Notes under the pieces: generated by a model
What the model was told of the DNA's origin: nothing
The model's database searches: none
Seen by the model: the letters and a program-made list of their open reading frames with translations, nothing else
Assembly: GCF_002002705.1 (NCBI RefSeq)
Contig: NZ_MUNS01000042.1
Span: forward strand, 20,001-84,000
Origin: Polaromonas sp. C04
GTDB taxonomy: Bacteria > Pseudomonadota > Gammaproteobacteria > Burkholderiales > Burkholderiaceae_C
Direction of reading: 5' to 3'
DNA length: 64,000 bases
Translations under genes and position numbers: made by a program
Shown: positions 53,146-62,511 of the stretch, piece by piece
Layout: each line of letters starts with the position of its first letter
How positions within the stretch are numbered: position 1 is the first letter of the stretch

Positions 53146-55245
53146 ATGTCAGCCCCCCCGTCCACCGGCCTGAACCTGGCCCAGCAAGAAGCCGTCAACT
53201 ACCTGCACGGCCCCTGCCTGGTGCTGGCCGGCGCGGGCTCCGGCAAGACGCGCGTGATCACGCACAAGATCGGCCGCCTGATCCAGGCCGGACTGGAACC
53301 CCAACGGATTGCCGCCATCACCTTCACCAACAAGGCCGCGACCGAGATGCGCGAGCGCGTGAAGGGGCTGATCGGCCGGGCTGCGAAAGAGGTCGTCGTC
53401 TGCACTTTCCATGCCCTGGGCGTGCGCATGCTGCGTCAGGACGGCGCGGCGCTGGGCCTCAAACCGCAGTTCAGCATCCTCGACAGCGACGACGTGACCA
53501 GCATCCTGAAGGACTGCGGAGGCAGCACCGATGCCGCCACGGCGCGCCAGTGGCAATGGGCCATCAGCCTGTGGAAAAACATGGGGCTGAATGCCGCGCA
53601 GGCGCAAGCCCAGGCCAAAGATGACAATGAGCGCATCACGGCACGCATCATGGCGCGCTACGAGGAGCGGCTGATCGCCTACCAGAGCGTGGACTTCGAC
53701 GACCTGATCGGCCTGCCGCTCAAGCTGCTCCAAAATCATGAGCAGGTGAGGGCCAGGTGGCAAGGGCTGCTGGGCCATGTGCTGGTGGACGAGTACCAGG
53801 ACACGAACGCCACGCAGTACGAGGTGCTGAAGCACCTGGTAGGCGAGCGCGGGCGCTTCACCGCCGTTGGCGACGACGACCAGAGCATCTACGGCTGGCG
53901 CGGCGCAACGCTGGACAACCTGAAAAAGCTCCCGCTCGACTTCCCCACGCTCAAGGTCATCAAGCTCGAGCAGAACTACCGCTCCACCGGTGCCATCCTG
54001 CGCGCGGCCAACAACGTGATCGGGCCGAACCCCAAGCTGTTCCCGAAAAACCTGTGGAGCGACCTGGGCGAAGGCGAGCCGGTGCGCGTGGTGGATGCCG
54101 ACAACGAGGCGCACGAGGCCGAGCGCACGGTGGCGCGCATCCAGAGCCTGCGTGAGAACTCGCCACACAAGGAGCTGCGCGACTTCGCCGTGCTGTACCG
54201 CGCGAACCACCAGGCCCGGGTGTTCGAGCAGGCGCTGCGCCGCGCGCAGATCCCGTACAAGGTGTCGGGCGGCCAGAGCTTTTTCGACCGCGCCGAGATC
54301 AAGGACCTGTGCGCCTGGTTCCGGCTGTGGGTCAACAACGATGACGACCCGGCGTTTTTGCGCGCCGTGACCAGCCCCAAGCGCGGCATCGGCCACACCA
54401 CGCTGGCGAGCCTGGGCACCTTCGCCGGTCAGTACAAGTTGAGCCTGTTCGAGGCGCTGTTTTCCAACAGCCTGGGTGCAGCGCTCTCAAGCCGCGCGGT
54501 CGGCAGCCTGCACGAATTCGGCCGCTATGTGAACGATCTTGAATTTCGCGCGCGCCGTACCAACGGCTTTGAAGACGCGCGCGCCTTTCTGTTGGAGTGG
54601 CTCAAAGTCATCGATTACGAAAAACACCTGTACGACGGCGAGGAGAGCGAAAAACTCGCGGCCGCGCGCTGGACCAATGTGCTGGAGTTCTGCGACTGGA
54701 TGGCAGCGCGCTGCGGCGGGCAGATCGACGACGCGAGCGGCGCCGGCACGGCCAGCGACATCAAGAACCTGCTCGAGGTGGCGCAGACCATCTCGCTGCT
54801 CTCCACCATCAGCGAGCGCGAGACCGACCAGAACGTGGTCACGCTGTCCACCCTGCACGCGGCCAAGGGCCTGGAGTGGCCGCATGTGATGCTGGTCGGC
54901 GTGACCGAGGGCCTGCTGCCGTTCAAGCTCGGCGACGACGCAAACCCGACCGGCCGCGCCGACGGTCCGATGTCCGAGGGCCTGCTCGAGCGGCTGCAGG
55001 AAGAGCGGCGCCTGATGTACGTGGGCATCACACGCGCGCAGCGCAGCCTGGCCGTGAGCTGGACCCGGCGCCGCAAGAAGGGCCGCGAGATGATCGCCGC
55101 GCAGCCCAGCCGCTTCATCGCCGAGATGGCGCTCGACAAAACCACCACGCGCGAAGACCCGCGCGAGAAGCTCCGGGCGCTGCGCGCCGAGTTCGCCAAA
55201 AAAGCGCTGGATTCGGCCGCGGCCGCCGCGCAGGCCGGATCATGA
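53146..55245 (+). CDS. rep: ATP-dependent DNA helicase, UvrD/Rep family
   Basis: 699 residues, close to E. coli Rep (673). Walker A is LAGAGSGKTRVI (residues 27-38), the Q-motif is LNLAQQEAVNYL, and VDEYQDTNATQYE, GDDDQSIYGWRGA, LEQNYRS and LSTLHAAKGLEW give the remaining superfamily 1A motifs. It unwinds DNA 3'-5' and helps forks pass obstacles. Length and the lack of a long C-terminal tail favour Rep over UvrD or PcrA. Its TGA overlaps the start of the following secreted-protein gene. Confidence 0.92.
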   Translation: MSAPPSTGLNLAQQEAVNYLHGPCLVLAGAGSGKTRVITHKIGRLIQAGLEPQRIAAITFTNKAATEMRERVKGLIGRAAKEVVVCTFHALGVRMLRQDGAALGLKPQFSILDSDDVTSILKDCGGSTDAATARQWQWAISLWKNMGLNAAQAQAQAKDDNERITARIMARYEERLIAYQSVDFDDLIGLPLKLLQNHEQVRARWQGLLGHVLVDEYQDTNATQYEVLKHLVGERGRFTAVGDDDQSIYGWRGATLDNLKKLPLDFPTLKVIKLEQNYRSTGAILRAANNVIGPNPKLFPKNLWSDLGEGEPVRVVDADNEAHEAERTVARIQSLRENSPHKELRDFAVLYRANHQARVFEQALRRAQIPYKVSGGQSFFDRAEIKDLCAWFRLWVNNDDDPAFLRAVTSPKRGIGHTTLASLGTFAGQYKLSLFEALFSNSLGAALSSRAVGSLHEFGRYVNDLEFRARRTNGFEDARAFLLEWLKVIDYEKHLYDGEESEKLAAARWTNVLEFCDWMAARCGGQIDDASGAGTASDIKNLLEVAQTISLLSTISERETDQNVVTLSTLHAAKGLEWPHVMLVGVTEGLLPFKLGDDANPTGRADGPMSEGLLERLQEERRLMYVGITRAQRSLAVSWTRRRKKGREMIAAQPSRFIAEMALDKTTTREDPREKLRALRAEFAKKALDSAAAAAQAGS

Positions 55246-55700
55246 TGCACACCCGAATTACTCTGCTTTTTATAGCATCCTGCGCAATAGCGACGGGCGC
55301 TACAGCCCAAAACAATGCCGACGCACCGGCCACCGTCACGTGCCCGGCAGCGGCCGACGTCAGCAATGCACGCCTGTTCGGTTCGTGGCAGGCGCAGGTG
55401 GATGCAGGCCCTGGCAGCCCGCCCCGGCAGGCCACGTTGACGCTGGTGCGAAACCCCGAACTCAGCGAGAGCCTGGGCGGCACGATCACCCGCGACGGCG
55501 CCCGAGCCCTGGTGGCGGGCGATGTGGACAACGGGGTCTTCACCCTTGAGGAATCGATTGACGGAAACACCATCACGGCCACCTGGACGGGCCAGATCGT
55601 GGAGGGCTCGTGCGGCCGGGAAATTCGGGGGGTGTGGAAGAACGTGCCCGACCCCACCGAGCACGGCTTCATCCTGCGCAAGCAGGCGGGCTGGCAATAA
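55242..55700 (+). CDS. Small secreted protein of unknown function with a repeat-encoded signal peptide
   Basis: 152 residues starting MMHTRITLLFIASCAIATGA, a Sec signal ending near ATAQ. The mature part is a small beta-rich protein (LFGSWQAQVDAGPGSPPRQA, ATLTLVRNPELSESLGGTIT) ending with two cysteines possibly paired (C in VTCPAA and in EGSCGREI). No family is recognised. The ATG overlaps the rep stop (ATGATG), so it is probably co-translated with the helicase. The signal peptide (residues 8-24) is encoded by an intragenic repeat. Confidence 0.8.
   Translation: MMHTRITLLFIASCAIATGATAQNNADAPATVTCPAAADVSNARLFGSWQAQVDAGPGSPPRQATLTLVRNPELSESLGGTITRDGARALVAGDVDNGVFTLEESIDGNTITATWTGQIVEGSCGREIRGVWKNVPDPTEHGFILRKQAGWQ
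55265..55313 (+). repeat. Intragenic repeat copy 10 (signal peptide of the small secreted protein)
   Basis: It reads GCTTTTTATAGCATCCTGCG, CAATAGCGACGGGCGC, then TACAGCCCAAAAC. Sense orientation. It encodes the hydrophobic core and cleavage site of the signal peptide, as copy 7 does in the DsbD-like protein. Confidence 0.75.
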
Positions 55701-55716
55701 CCGCTAATAGCCGCTG

Positions 55717-56886
55717 TTACGGCTTGCCCGGATCCTTGAAGTCGGGGATCTTGTCAAACTCCACGTTCTGCAGCTTGCCGTCCACCTTTTCGACCTTGCG
55801 GATGTACAGGGTCTGCACAATATCGCGCGTGGCGGGGTCGATCATGACCGGGCCGCGCGGGCTGACCCACTTCAGGCCCTTGGCGGCGTCGATGAACTTG
55901 GCGGCGTCGGCATTGCCGCCGGTTTTCTTCAGCGCCGCGTCGATCAGGTACATGCCGTCATAGCCGCCCACCGACATGAAGTTGGGCCGGTCCTTCGGAT
56001 ACGCCTTGTAGTAGGCCGACACATAGGCCTTGTTCTCGGGCGACTTGTGCGCCTCGGCATAGTGGAAGGAGGTAATGATGCCCAGCGCGTTGTCGCCCAT
56101 GGCATTGAGCAGGTCCTCGTCGGTCAGGTCGCCGGTCGCGATGATCTTGATGCCGGCCTGGCCCAGTCCGCGCTCGGCAAAGCCCTTCATGAAGGCGATG
56201 GTCTGCTCGCCCGGCGGCAGGAACAGGAACACGGCGTCGGGCTTGGCGTCCTTGATTTTCTGCAGGTACGGGGCCAGGTCGGGGCTCTTCACCGGGGTGC
56301 GCACATCGCCGATGATCTCGCCGCCTGCGGCCGTGAAGGTCTTCTTGAACTGGGCCTCGGCGTCGTAGCCGGGGCCGTAGTCGGCCACCAGCATATAGAC
56401 CTTCTTGATGCCGTTCTTCGCGGCCCAGGTTGCGATCGGTGCCGTGGTCTGCGGCAGCGTCATCGACACGCGCACGATGTTGTCGGACTTGGTCGTGATG
56501 ATCGAGGTGGCCGCATTCATGATGACCATCGGCTTTTTCGCCTCGGTTGCGATCGGTGCCACGGCGAGCCCCGACGGCGTCAGCGCAAAGCCGGCCAGGA
56601 TGTCCACCTTGTCGCGGATCACCAGGTCCTGTGCCAGGCGCTTGTCGATCTCGCCCGAGGTGCCCGGATCGTCATTTTTGAGAACCACCTCGACCGGCCG
56701 CCCGCCCAGTGTGTTGTTGTGCTGTTGCAGGTAGAGCTTGGCGCCGTGCTCGATCTGCTTGCCATACGCCGCGAAGGGCCCCGACATCGGCAGGATCAAT
56801 CCGATCTTCAGCGGCTCTGCCGCCTGTACCGAGGTCATCAGACCTGCCATCATCGCGGCTGCCACCAGGTGCTTCGTCAAACTCAT
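55717..56886 (-). CDS. Liv-type (branched-chain amino acid/amide family) ABC substrate-binding protein
   Basis: 389 residues with a Sec signal cleaved after SVQA (residue 22). The mature start AEPLKIGLILPMSGPFAAYG is the receptor-ligand-binding family signature. AAGGAG precedes the ATG. It is transcribed away from the permease/ATPase genes that complete the transporter. Family members bind branched-chain amino acids, amides, urea or aromatic acids. Proximity to hydantoinase genes suggests a nitrogen compound as ligand (inference). Confidence 0.9.
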   Translation of the reverse strand: MSLTKHLVAAAMMAGLMTSVQAAEPLKIGLILPMSGPFAAYGKQIEHGAKLYLQQHNNTLGGRPVEVVLKNDDPGTSGEIDKRLAQDLVIRDKVDILAGFALTPSGLAVAPIATEAKKPMVIMNAATSIITTKSDNIVRVSMTLPQTTAPIATWAAKNGIKKVYMLVADYGPGYDAEAQFKKTFTAAGGEIIGDVRTPVKSPDLAPYLQKIKDAKPDAVFLFLPPGEQTIAFMKGFAERGLGQAGIKIIATGDLTDEDLLNAMGDNALGIITSFHYAEAHKSPENKAYVSAYYKAYPKDRPNFMSVGGYDGMYLIDAALKKTGGNADAAKFIDAAKGLKWVSPRGPVMIDPATRDIVQTLYIRKVEKVDGKLQNVEFDKIPDFKDPGKP

Positions 56887-56995
56887 TCAAGGTCTCCTTG
56901 GGAATGGGATGGCTGGCGCAGGGCCAGCAAGCTTTTAATCATACGTACAATCTGTTTCAACATCAAACGCCTACTCCGGGCAAGCGCAATCCTCC

Positions 56996-57862
56996 ATGCT
57001 GAGTCATTTCATTGGTGTCCTGTTTGATGGCGTGGCCTACGGCAGCCTGCTGTTCCTGATCAGCGTCGGGCTGTCCATCACGATGGGGCTGATGAACTTC
57101 GTCAACCTCGCGCACGGCGCCTTCGCGATGCTGGGCGGTTACGTGTGCGTGATGGCCATGAACAGCCTCGGCCTGCCGTTCCTGTTGACGCTGCCGCTGG
57201 CCTTCATCGCCAGCGCACTCGCCGGGCTGGTGCTGGAGCGTTTGCTGTACCGCCGGTTGTACCAGGCCAGCCCGCTCGACCAGGTGCTGTTCTCCATCGG
57301 TCTGACCTTCATGACGGTCGCGGCCGCCACCTATGTCTGGGGCTCGTCGCAGCAGCCGATGCAGTTGCCCGGCTACCTGCTCGGCCAGGTCTCGCTGCTG
57401 GGGGTGGATGTGGGCGTGTACCGCCTGTTCCTGATCGGCATCGTCGTGCTCATCACGCTGGCGCTGCGCGCGCTGGTGGAGCGCACCCGCTTTGGCGCGC
57501 AAATCCGGGCCTCGGTCGACAACCAGCAGGCCTCGGCCGGGCTGGGCATCAACGTAAGCCGGGTCTTCAGTCTCACGTTCGCGCTCGGCTCGGGCCTGGC
57601 CGGGCTGGGTGGGGGGCTGGGTCTGGACGTGCTCGGGCTCGATCCCACCTTTCCGATCAAGTACATGGTGTATTTTCTGCTGGTGGTCGTGGTCGGCGGC
57701 GCCAGCACCATCAAGGGGCCGCTGATTGCGGCATTGATCCTGGGCGTCTGCGATGTGGCGGGCAAATACTATGTGCCCGCCATCGGCTCCTTCATCATCT
57801 ATGGCCTGATGGTGCTGCTGCTGGTGCTGTTTCCGGCCGGCCTGATCGGCAAGCGCTCATGA
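56996..57862 (+). CDS. livH: Liv-type ABC transporter permease LivH-like
   Basis: 288 residues with about eight membrane segments. The family pattern SVGLSITMGLMNFVNLAHGAF is near the start and a coupling loop (VERTRFGAQIRASVDNQQAS) lies in the middle. Its TGA overlaps the next permease start (ATGA). The ATG lacks a clear Shine-Dalgarno sequence. It is the first gene of a four-gene permease/ATPase run. Confidence 0.9.
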   Translation: MLSHFIGVLFDGVAYGSLLFLISVGLSITMGLMNFVNLAHGAFAMLGGYVCVMAMNSLGLPFLLTLPLAFIASALAGLVLERLLYRRLYQASPLDQVLFSIGLTFMTVAAATYVWGSSQQPMQLPGYLLGQVSLLGVDVGVYRLFLIGIVVLITLALRALVERTRFGAQIRASVDNQQASAGLGINVSRVFSLTFALGSGLAGLGGGLGLDVLGLDPTFPIKYMVYFLLVVVVGGASTIKGPLIAALILGVCDVAGKYYVPAIGSFIIYGLMVLLLVLFPAGLIGKRS

Positions 57863-58866
57863 TGCCGCGCTGGCTCCATCCGCCGCGCCCGCCGCTGCCC
57901 AATGATCGCTGGCAGCCGCTGGAGATCGTGTTCTGGCTGATCCCGGTGGCCGCTTATTTTTTGTTCCCCGGCTATCTGTCGCTGATGAGCCAGACCCTCA
58001 TCATCGGCCTGTTTGCCGTCTCGCTGGATCTGATCCTCGGCTACGCCGGCATCGTGTCGCTGGGCCACGCGGCCTTTTTCGGGCTCGGCGCCTACACCGC
58101 CGGCCTGCTCGCGGCGCACGGCTGGACCGAGCCGCTGCTGGGGCTGCTGGCCGGCGCCGCGCTGGCGGCGCTGTTCGGTTATCTGACCAGCTTTCTGGTG
58201 GTGCGCGGGCAGGACCTCACGCGCCTGATGGTGACGCTGGGCATCAGCCTGGTACTGTTCGAAGCGGCGAACAAGGCAACTTTTCTCACCGGCGGCGTGG
58301 ACGGGTTGTCGGGCATCGTGGCGGGCAAGGTGCTCGGCGTGTTCGAGTTCGACCTGTACGGCAAGACCGCCTACTGGTACAGCCTGATCGTGCTGTTCGT
58401 GCTGTTCGTCGTGCTGCGCCGGCTGGTGAATTCGCCGTTCGGCCTGAGTCTGACCGGCATCCGCGAAGGCGGCAAGCGCATGCCCGCCATCGGTGCCAAC
58501 GTGCCACAGCGACTGACCGTGGTCTTCACGCTGGGCGCGGCGGTGGCCGGCGTGGCGGGCGCGCTGCTGGCCCAGACCACGCAGTTCGTCGGCCTCGACA
58601 CGCTAGGCTTTTCGCGCTCGGCCGATTTGCTGATCATGCTGGTGCTCGGCGGCGCCGGGCGGCTGTATGGCGCGCTGGTGGGCGCCGCCGTATTCATGCT
58701 GGCGCAAAGCTACATTTCCGATCTCAATCCCGTCTACTGGCAGTTCTGGCTCGGCCTGCTGCTGGTGGTGATCGTGCTGTTCGCGCGTGGCGGCATCCTG
58801 GGCGGCCTGGACAAGATCCGGCAGCGCCTGAGCCGGCCTGCACCAGCCACGAGGCGCACACCATGA
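57859..58866 (+). CDS. livM: Liv-type ABC transporter permease LivM-like
   Basis: 335 residues from ATG 57859 (MMPRWLHPPRPPLPNDRWQP), set by the ATGA overlap with livH. The membrane domain shows GYAGIVSLGHAAFFGLGAYT, the LivM signature, and the C-terminal half ends in a short cytoplasmic tail. It pairs with LivH. Overlap ATGA with livG. Confidence 0.9.
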   Translation: MMPRWLHPPRPPLPNDRWQPLEIVFWLIPVAAYFLFPGYLSLMSQTLIIGLFAVSLDLILGYAGIVSLGHAAFFGLGAYTAGLLAAHGWTEPLLGLLAGAALAALFGYLTSFLVVRGQDLTRLMVTLGISLVLFEAANKATFLTGGVDGLSGIVAGKVLGVFEFDLYGKTAYWYSLIVLFVLFVVLRRLVNSPFGLSLTGIREGGKRMPAIGANVPQRLTVVFTLGAAVAGVAGALLAQTTQFVGLDTLGFSRSADLLIMLVLGGAGRLYGALVGAAVFMLAQSYISDLNPVYWQFWLGLLLVVIVLFARGGILGGLDKIRQRLSRPAPATRRTP

Positions 58867-59624
58867 GCAGCGCACCGTTCGAGCTGCGCACCCAGGGTCT
58901 GTCCAAGCAGTGGGGCGCCTTCAAGGCGAACAGCGATGTCTCGCTGACCTTTGCACCGGGCGCGCGCCATGCGCTGATCGGGCCGAATGGCGCCGGCAAG
59001 ACCACCTTCATCAACCTGCTGACCGGCGTGCTGGCGCCCACCAGTGGCCAGGTCTTCCTCGGGGATGAGAACATCACGGCGCTGGCGCAGCACCAGCGCG
59101 TCAAACGCGGCATGACCCGCACCTTCCAGATCAATACCCTGTTCGCCGGACTGACGGTGCTCGAGTCGGTCGCGCTGGCAATTTGCGAACGCCGCAGCCT
59201 GCACTACCGCTGGTACCAGACCGTGGCGCAGCAGCACGCCGCGATCGACGAGGCGATGGCGCTGCTCGACTCGCTCAGGCTGAGTCCCGATGCCGGCACC
59301 GTCACCCACAGCCTGCCCTATGGCAAGCAGCGGCTCGTGGAAATCGCCCTGGCGCTGGCGACCCGGCCCCGAATTTTGCTGCTCGACGAGCCGGCCGCCG
59401 GCATTCCCTCCGGGGAGAGTGCCGAGCTGTTCGAAGTCATCGCGCAATTGCCGCGCGACGTCACCATCGTGTTCATCGAGCACGACATGGGGCTGGTGTT
59501 CCGCTTTGCCGAACGCATCACCGTGCTGGTGGGCGGCAAGGTGCTGACCGAAGGCACGCCGGCCGAGATCGCCGCCGACCCGCGCGTCAAGGAAGTCTAT
59601 CTGGGCGAGGCCGAACATGTCTGA
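58863..59624 (+). CDS. livG: Liv-type ABC transporter ATP-binding protein LivG-like
   Basis: 253 residues. Walker A GPNGAGKTTF (near residue 40). The signature region reads HSLPYGKQRLVEIALALATR, where LSYGxQR is normal for LivG, and Walker B is LLLDEPAAGIP. It energises the LivHM pore together with LivF. It starts in an ATGA overlap and its end overlaps livF by eight bases. Confidence 0.92.
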   Translation: MSSAPFELRTQGLSKQWGAFKANSDVSLTFAPGARHALIGPNGAGKTTFINLLTGVLAPTSGQVFLGDENITALAQHQRVKRGMTRTFQINTLFAGLTVLESVALAICERRSLHYRWYQTVAQQHAAIDEAMALLDSLRLSPDAGTVTHSLPYGKQRLVEIALALATRPRILLLDEPAAGIPSGESAELFEVIAQLPRDVTIVFIEHDMGLVFRFAERITVLVGGKVLTEGTPAEIAADPRVKEVYLGEAEHV

Positions 59625-60318
59625 GCTGCTCGCCTTCGACCATGTGAGCGCCGGCTACGGCGAGTCCGTGGTGCTGGACGGCGTTTCGTTCGCACTGCAG
59701 GAGGGCGAGAGCCTGGCGCTGCTGGGGCGCAACGGCGTCGGCAAATCCACGCTGCTGGTCACGCTGATGGGCCTGACGCAGGTGCATGGCGGCACCATCC
59801 GCTGGTGCGGCAACGACATTGCGCGCGTGCCCACCTACCGGCGCGCGCATGCCGGCCTGGGCTGGGTGCCGCAGGAGCGCTTCATGTTTCCGTCGTTGAC
59901 AGTGGAGGAACACCTCACCGTGGTGGCGCGCCCCGGCCCCTGGAACCTGGCGCGCCTGTACGAGGTCTTTCCGCGCCTGCAGGAACGCCGCGCCAACATG
60001 GGCAACCAGCTCTCGGGCGGCGAACAGCAGATGCTGGCGATTGCGCGGGCGCTGGTCACCAACCCGCGCCTGCTGTTGCTCGACGAGCCGATGGAGGGCC
60101 TGGCGCCGATCATCGTGCAGGAGCTGATGCACGTGCTGCGCCGCCTGATCGCCGATGAAGGCCTGTCCGTCATCGTGGTCGAACAGCATGCGCGGCTGGC
60201 CCTGTCGCTGACCCCGCGCGCCATCGTGCTCGACCGCGGGCGCATCGTGCATGCGTCCAGCAGCCAGAGCCTGCTGGACGACGCGCCGACGCTGGACCGC
60301 CTGGTGGCGGTGGCCTGA
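59617..60318 (+). CDS. livF: Liv-type ABC transporter ATP-binding protein LivF-like
   Basis: 233 residues. Walker A GRNGVGKSTL (near residue 36), signature LSGGEQQMLAIARALV, Walker B LLLDEPMEGLAP. It is the second ATPase of the transporter. The start lies inside livG, so translation is coupled. A GC hairpin follows its stop. Confidence 0.92.
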   Translation: MSELLAFDHVSAGYGESVVLDGVSFALQEGESLALLGRNGVGKSTLLVTLMGLTQVHGGTIRWCGNDIARVPTYRRAHAGLGWVPQERFMFPSLTVEEHLTVVARPGPWNLARLYEVFPRLQERRANMGNQLSGGEQQMLAIARALVTNPRLLLLDEPMEGLAPIIVQELMHVLRRLIADEGLSVIVVEQHARLALSLTPRAIVLDRGRIVHASSSQSLLDDAPTLDRLVAVA

Positions 60319-60319
60319 C

Positions 60320-60335
60320 GGGGCGGCTGCGCCCC
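60320..60335 (+). terminator. GC hairpin directly after livF
   Basis: GGGGCG and CGCCCC with loop GCTG, two bases after the livF stop. No T-run follows, so it may only weakly terminate or may protect the mRNA end. Confidence 0.35.
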
Positions 60336-60402
60336 TGGCCGCGCCGATATCCATTGCGCAGTCCGCGCTGCCCACTTCATTCATCCCCCCGTCAGACCCA
60401 CC

Positions 60403-61158
60403 ATGCTTGCACATCACGATCTTTCCCTGCTGTTGCTGATCGCCCTGGCCGGGCTTTACGCGGGCACGCAGAACACCCTGGCGGGCGGCGGCTCCTTCAT
60501 CACCTTTCCCGCCCTGTTGCTGGCCGGGCTCAACCCACTGGCGGCCAACATCACGTCCACCGTCGCCCTGTTCCCGAACCAGATCACGTCATCGCTTGCG
60601 GGGCGCAGACTGGCCGGCGGCGTGGAAGGAATGAGCCTGGGCAAGCTGTTCGGCCTCAGTGTGGCGGGCGGCATCGTCGGCGCCGTGCTGCTGCTGGAAA
60701 CCCCGGCCACTTTTTTTGCGCGTCTGGTGCCCTGGCTGGTGCTGTTCGCGACCGCCGTCTTCGCCTGGGGGAGCTTTCGCAAGAAATCTCCCGATGCAGG
60801 GCATGCCATTCCCTTGGGGCTGCTGGCCGCGGCGCAATTCCTGATCGGCGTTTACGGCGGCTACTTCGGCGGCGGCATCGGCTTTCTGATGCTGGCGGCC
60901 CTGACACTCGCCGGCCAGCAGGTGCGCATGGCCACCGCCACCAAGAACATCCTGGCCATGGCGATGAACGCCTCGGCGGTCGTCCTGTTCGTCTTCTCCA
61001 GCCAGGTGGACTGGCTCGCCGCGCTGGCGCTGGCCATCGGCGGCATCGGCGGTGCCTTTGTCGGCAACTGGCTGGTGCACCGCCTGCCGGAGAAACTGAT
61101 GCGCGGGCTCGTGGTGCTGGTCGGCATCGTGCTGACGGTGTGGCTGTTTCTGCGCTAG
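60403..61158 (+). CDS. TSUP (TauE/SafE) family sulfite/organic anion exporter
   Basis: 251 residues with about eight hydrophobic segments. The two family repeats GTQNTLAGGGSFITFPALLL and GVYGGYFGGGIGFLMLAALT are both intact. Members export sulfite, sulfoacetate or other small anions. It follows livF by 84 bases. Its link to the Liv transporter and hydantoinase genes is unknown. Confidence 0.9.
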   Translation: MLAHHDLSLLLLIALAGLYAGTQNTLAGGGSFITFPALLLAGLNPLAANITSTVALFPNQITSSLAGRRLAGGVEGMSLGKLFGLSVAGGIVGAVLLLETPATFFARLVPWLVLFATAVFAWGSFRKKSPDAGHAIPLGLLAAAQFLIGVYGGYFGGGIGFLMLAALTLAGQQVRMATATKNILAMAMNASAVVLFVFSSQVDWLAALALAIGGIGGAFVGNWLVHRLPEKLMRGLVVLVGIVLTVWLFLR

Positions 61159-61230
61159 CACATGTGCACGGCAGCTCACCCGGGCTTGCGCCAGCGTTCA
61201 ACCCCGAGTATCACGGATGCAGCCGTCCCT

Positions 61231-62487
61231 TTACGTGCCCGCCCGCTCCAGCATCGCATGCAGCAGCACATTGCAGCCCGCGGTGATGTGCTCGGGCTTG
61301 GCGTCTTCGATCTCGTTGTGGCTGATGCCGTCTTTGCAGGGAATGAAGATCATTCCGCTGGGCGCCAGCTTGGCCATGTAGACCGCGTCGTGACCGGCGC
61401 CTGAGACCGCGGGCATGTTGGAGTAGCCCAGTTTTTGGGCGGCGCGTGCCACGGCGTCGATGCAGTCGGCATGGAAGCCTTGCGCCGGGTAGCTGGACAC
61501 CAGTTCAATCTGGATATCCAGCCCCCTGTCCTTGCCGAGTTTGGCCGCGTAAGCCTTGACCTCCTCGGCCATTTGGTCCACCAACGCGTCGGTGCTGTTG
61601 CGCAGATCGATGGAGAACTTCACGCGCCCCGGAATCACGTTGCGGCTGTTGGGGTGCACATGCACCATGCCCACAGTCCCGCGGCCATGCGGTGCATGGC
61701 GCAGAGCGGCCGCTACCACTTCCTGCATCAGATGGGTGGCCACCTGCATGGCATCTTTTCGCAGCGCCATGGGGGTGGGGCCGGCGTGCGCTTCCATGCC
61801 GGTAACGGTGCAGTCAAACCAGCGGATACCCAGCACGCCCTGCACCACGCCGATGGTCTTGTCGTTGTCTTCCAGCACCGGGCCCTGCTCGATATGGGTT
61901 TCGAAGTACGCGCCAATGGGATGATCGCCTGGCTCCTGTTCACCGATGTAGCCAATGCGCGCCAGTTCGTCCTTCACCGACTTGCCCTCGGTGTCACGCG
62001 CGGCGTACGCGTGTTCCAGCGTGAAGGCTTTGGCGAATACGCCCGAACCCATCATGACCGGCACAAAGCGCGAGCCTTCTTCGTTGGTCCAGAAGGCCAC
62101 TTCAATCGGGGCTTCGGTCTCGATGCCGCTATCGTTCAGGGTGCGCACCACTTCAAGGCCGGCCAGCACACCGTAGTTGCCGTCGAACTTGCCACCGGTC
62201 GGCTGGGTGTCGATGTGGCTGCCGGTCACGATGGGTGGCAGGCTGTTGTCGCGCCCCGCGCGGCGCATGAAACCGTTGCCGATCTTGTCGATGGTGACCG
62301 TCATGCCCGCTTCCCTGGCCCAGCGGATGACCAGGTCACGGCCCTGCTTGTCGAGATCGGTGAGGGTCAGGCGGCACACGCCTCCTTTGGGGGTGGCGCC
62401 AATTTTCGCCAGCTCCATCAGTGACTTCCAAAGGCGATCCCCGTCGACGCGCAGCGCGTCCACATTCCGGGCAGTTTGCAAGCTCAT
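61231..62487 (-). CDS. M20-family Zn-dependent N-carbamoyl amino acid / beta-ureidopropionate hydrolase
   Basis: 418 residues. Metal ligands appear as H91 (VTGSHIDTQPTGGKFDGNYG), D102 and E136/E137 (AFWTNEEGSRF). The family covers L-carbamoylases, beta-ureidopropionase and allantoate amidohydrolase. Its gene lies 24 bases after the dihydropyrimidinase gene on the same strand, so N-carbamoyl-beta-alanine (from uracil) or an N-carbamoyl amino acid (from a hydantoin) is the expected substrate. It releases CO2 and ammonia. Confidence 0.9.
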   Translation of the reverse strand: MSLQTARNVDALRVDGDRLWKSLMELAKIGATPKGGVCRLTLTDLDKQGRDLVIRWAREAGMTVTIDKIGNGFMRRAGRDNSLPPIVTGSHIDTQPTGGKFDGNYGVLAGLEVVRTLNDSGIETEAPIEVAFWTNEEGSRFVPVMMGSGVFAKAFTLEHAYAARDTEGKSVKDELARIGYIGEQEPGDHPIGAYFETHIEQGPVLEDNDKTIGVVQGVLGIRWFDCTVTGMEAHAGPTPMALRKDAMQVATHLMQEVVAAALRHAPHGRGTVGMVHVHPNSRNVIPGRVKFSIDLRNSTDALVDQMAEEVKAYAAKLGKDRGLDIQIELVSSYPAQGFHADCIDAVARAAQKLGYSNMPAVSGAGHDAVYMAKLAPSGMIFIPCKDGISHNEIEDAKPEHITAGCNVLLHAMLERAGT

Positions 62488-62511
62488 TGAATACTCCTTT
62501 GAAGATGATGA

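Noticed and set aside
53728-53770. GCTCCAAAATCATGAGC...GAGGGCC in the rep-like gene resembling the repeat
   Set aside because: The residues (LLQNHEQVRARWQ) agree with Rep homologues as I know them, so this is probably native sequence.
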